In this document: one piece after another, positions 63,999 through 64,000 of the stretch | Layout of the letters: every line of letters starts with the position of its first letter | Position numbering within the stretch: position 1 is the stretch's first letter | Assembly: GCF_963082655.1 (NCBI RefSeq) | Contig: NC_081552.1 | Span: forward strand, 196,368,598-196,432,597 | Source: Stomoxys calcitrans | Lineage: Eukaryota; Arthropoda; Insecta; Diptera; Muscidae | DNA length: 64,000 bases | Direction of reading: 5' to 3' | The notes under the pieces: model-generated | Database searches by the model: none | What the model was told of the DNA's origin: nothing | What the model saw: the letters and a program-made list of their open reading frames with translations, nothing else | Program-made: the position numbers and the translations under genes

Positions 63999-64000
63999 AT

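Noticed and set aside
1..64000. Prokaryotic-type systems (operons, CRISPR, defence islands)
   Set aside because: Spliced exons, INE-1-type repeats, Tc1/mariner and LINE/SINE content show this is insect nuclear DNA. The regularly spaced repeats are transposon cores, not CRISPR arrays.

Overview
The window is eukaryotic nuclear DNA from a higher fly, most likely a calyptrate (muscid-like) species. Three things point there: short exons with GT-AG introns that encode the C-terminal half of the fly Boule RNA-binding protein; dense INE-1/DINE-1-type repeats (TATACCC ends, a 'TTCTTGATC...GGCCATGTCCGTCC'-like core); and Tc1/mariner, rosa-like, Helitron, I-superfamily non-LTR and tRNA-SINE elements of dipteran type. 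The species assignment is an inference from memory of such genomes. There are no bacterial operons, CRISPR arrays, rRNA genes or functional tRNA genes.

The only host gene I can support is boule (bol) on the minus strand. Four consecutive exons lie at 32757-32698, 32599-32497, 32404-32319 and 32109-32076. Their phases agree and they read through in frame. The RRM exons that should precede them are not visible in the 31 kb to the right. The last coding exon is not certain to the left; a weak candidate is at about 18941, next to a repeat-poor AT-rich block at 16631-18960 that could be 3' UTR. Most of the window would then be boule introns filled with transposons.

Layout. 1-5.6 kb: INE-1-like arrays. 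5.6-6.2 kb: a tRNA-SINE with an expanded head. 6.2-8.5 kb: AT-rich sequence and an old reverse transcriptase (RT) fragment. 8.5-10.5 kb: a decayed Tc1-like element split by a non-LTR fragment. 11.4-12.7 kb: an INE-1-like element carrying a MITE and a SINE. 12.7-15.4 kb: rearranged non-LTR fragments (families X and Y) with tandem coding segments. 15.6-16.6 kb: INE-like family C. 16.6-19 kb: repeat-poor. 19-25.3 kb: non-LTR family Z, a deleted rosa-like element, two INE-1-like elements and a foldback element. 26-29.8 kb: non-LTR fragments. 30-31.8 kb: a non-autonomous Helitron. 32-32.8 kb: boule exons. 33-34.4 kb: intron with simple repeats and a strong hairpin. 34.4-46 kb: INE-1-like elements, a 2 kb family Z ORF2 relic, family Y and a repeat family I call R4. 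46-48.6 kb: two complete INE-1-like elements tail to tail inside a SINE. 49-52 kb: more INE-1-like arrays. 52.4 kb: a Helitron 5' end. 53.2-54.8 kb: a nearly intact Tc1-like transposon. 55-64 kb: INE-1-like elements, family X and Z fragments, and a dimeric SINE insertion.

Three INE-1-like subtypes share the same build: TATACCC-type subterminal inverted repeats, a GGCC-rich palindrome near the 3' end, and internal units of about 152 bp. I call them A ('GTTCGGCCGGGCCGAAC', 'cctcgggtatata'), B ('agcgtgctaagttcggccgggccgaatc') and C ('gtcggtggggccgac'). Strands for these elements are given in the INE-1 direction (TATACCC/CTTGATC end first, palindrome last). Non-LTR family letters (X, Y, Z, W) and R4 are labels for this window only.
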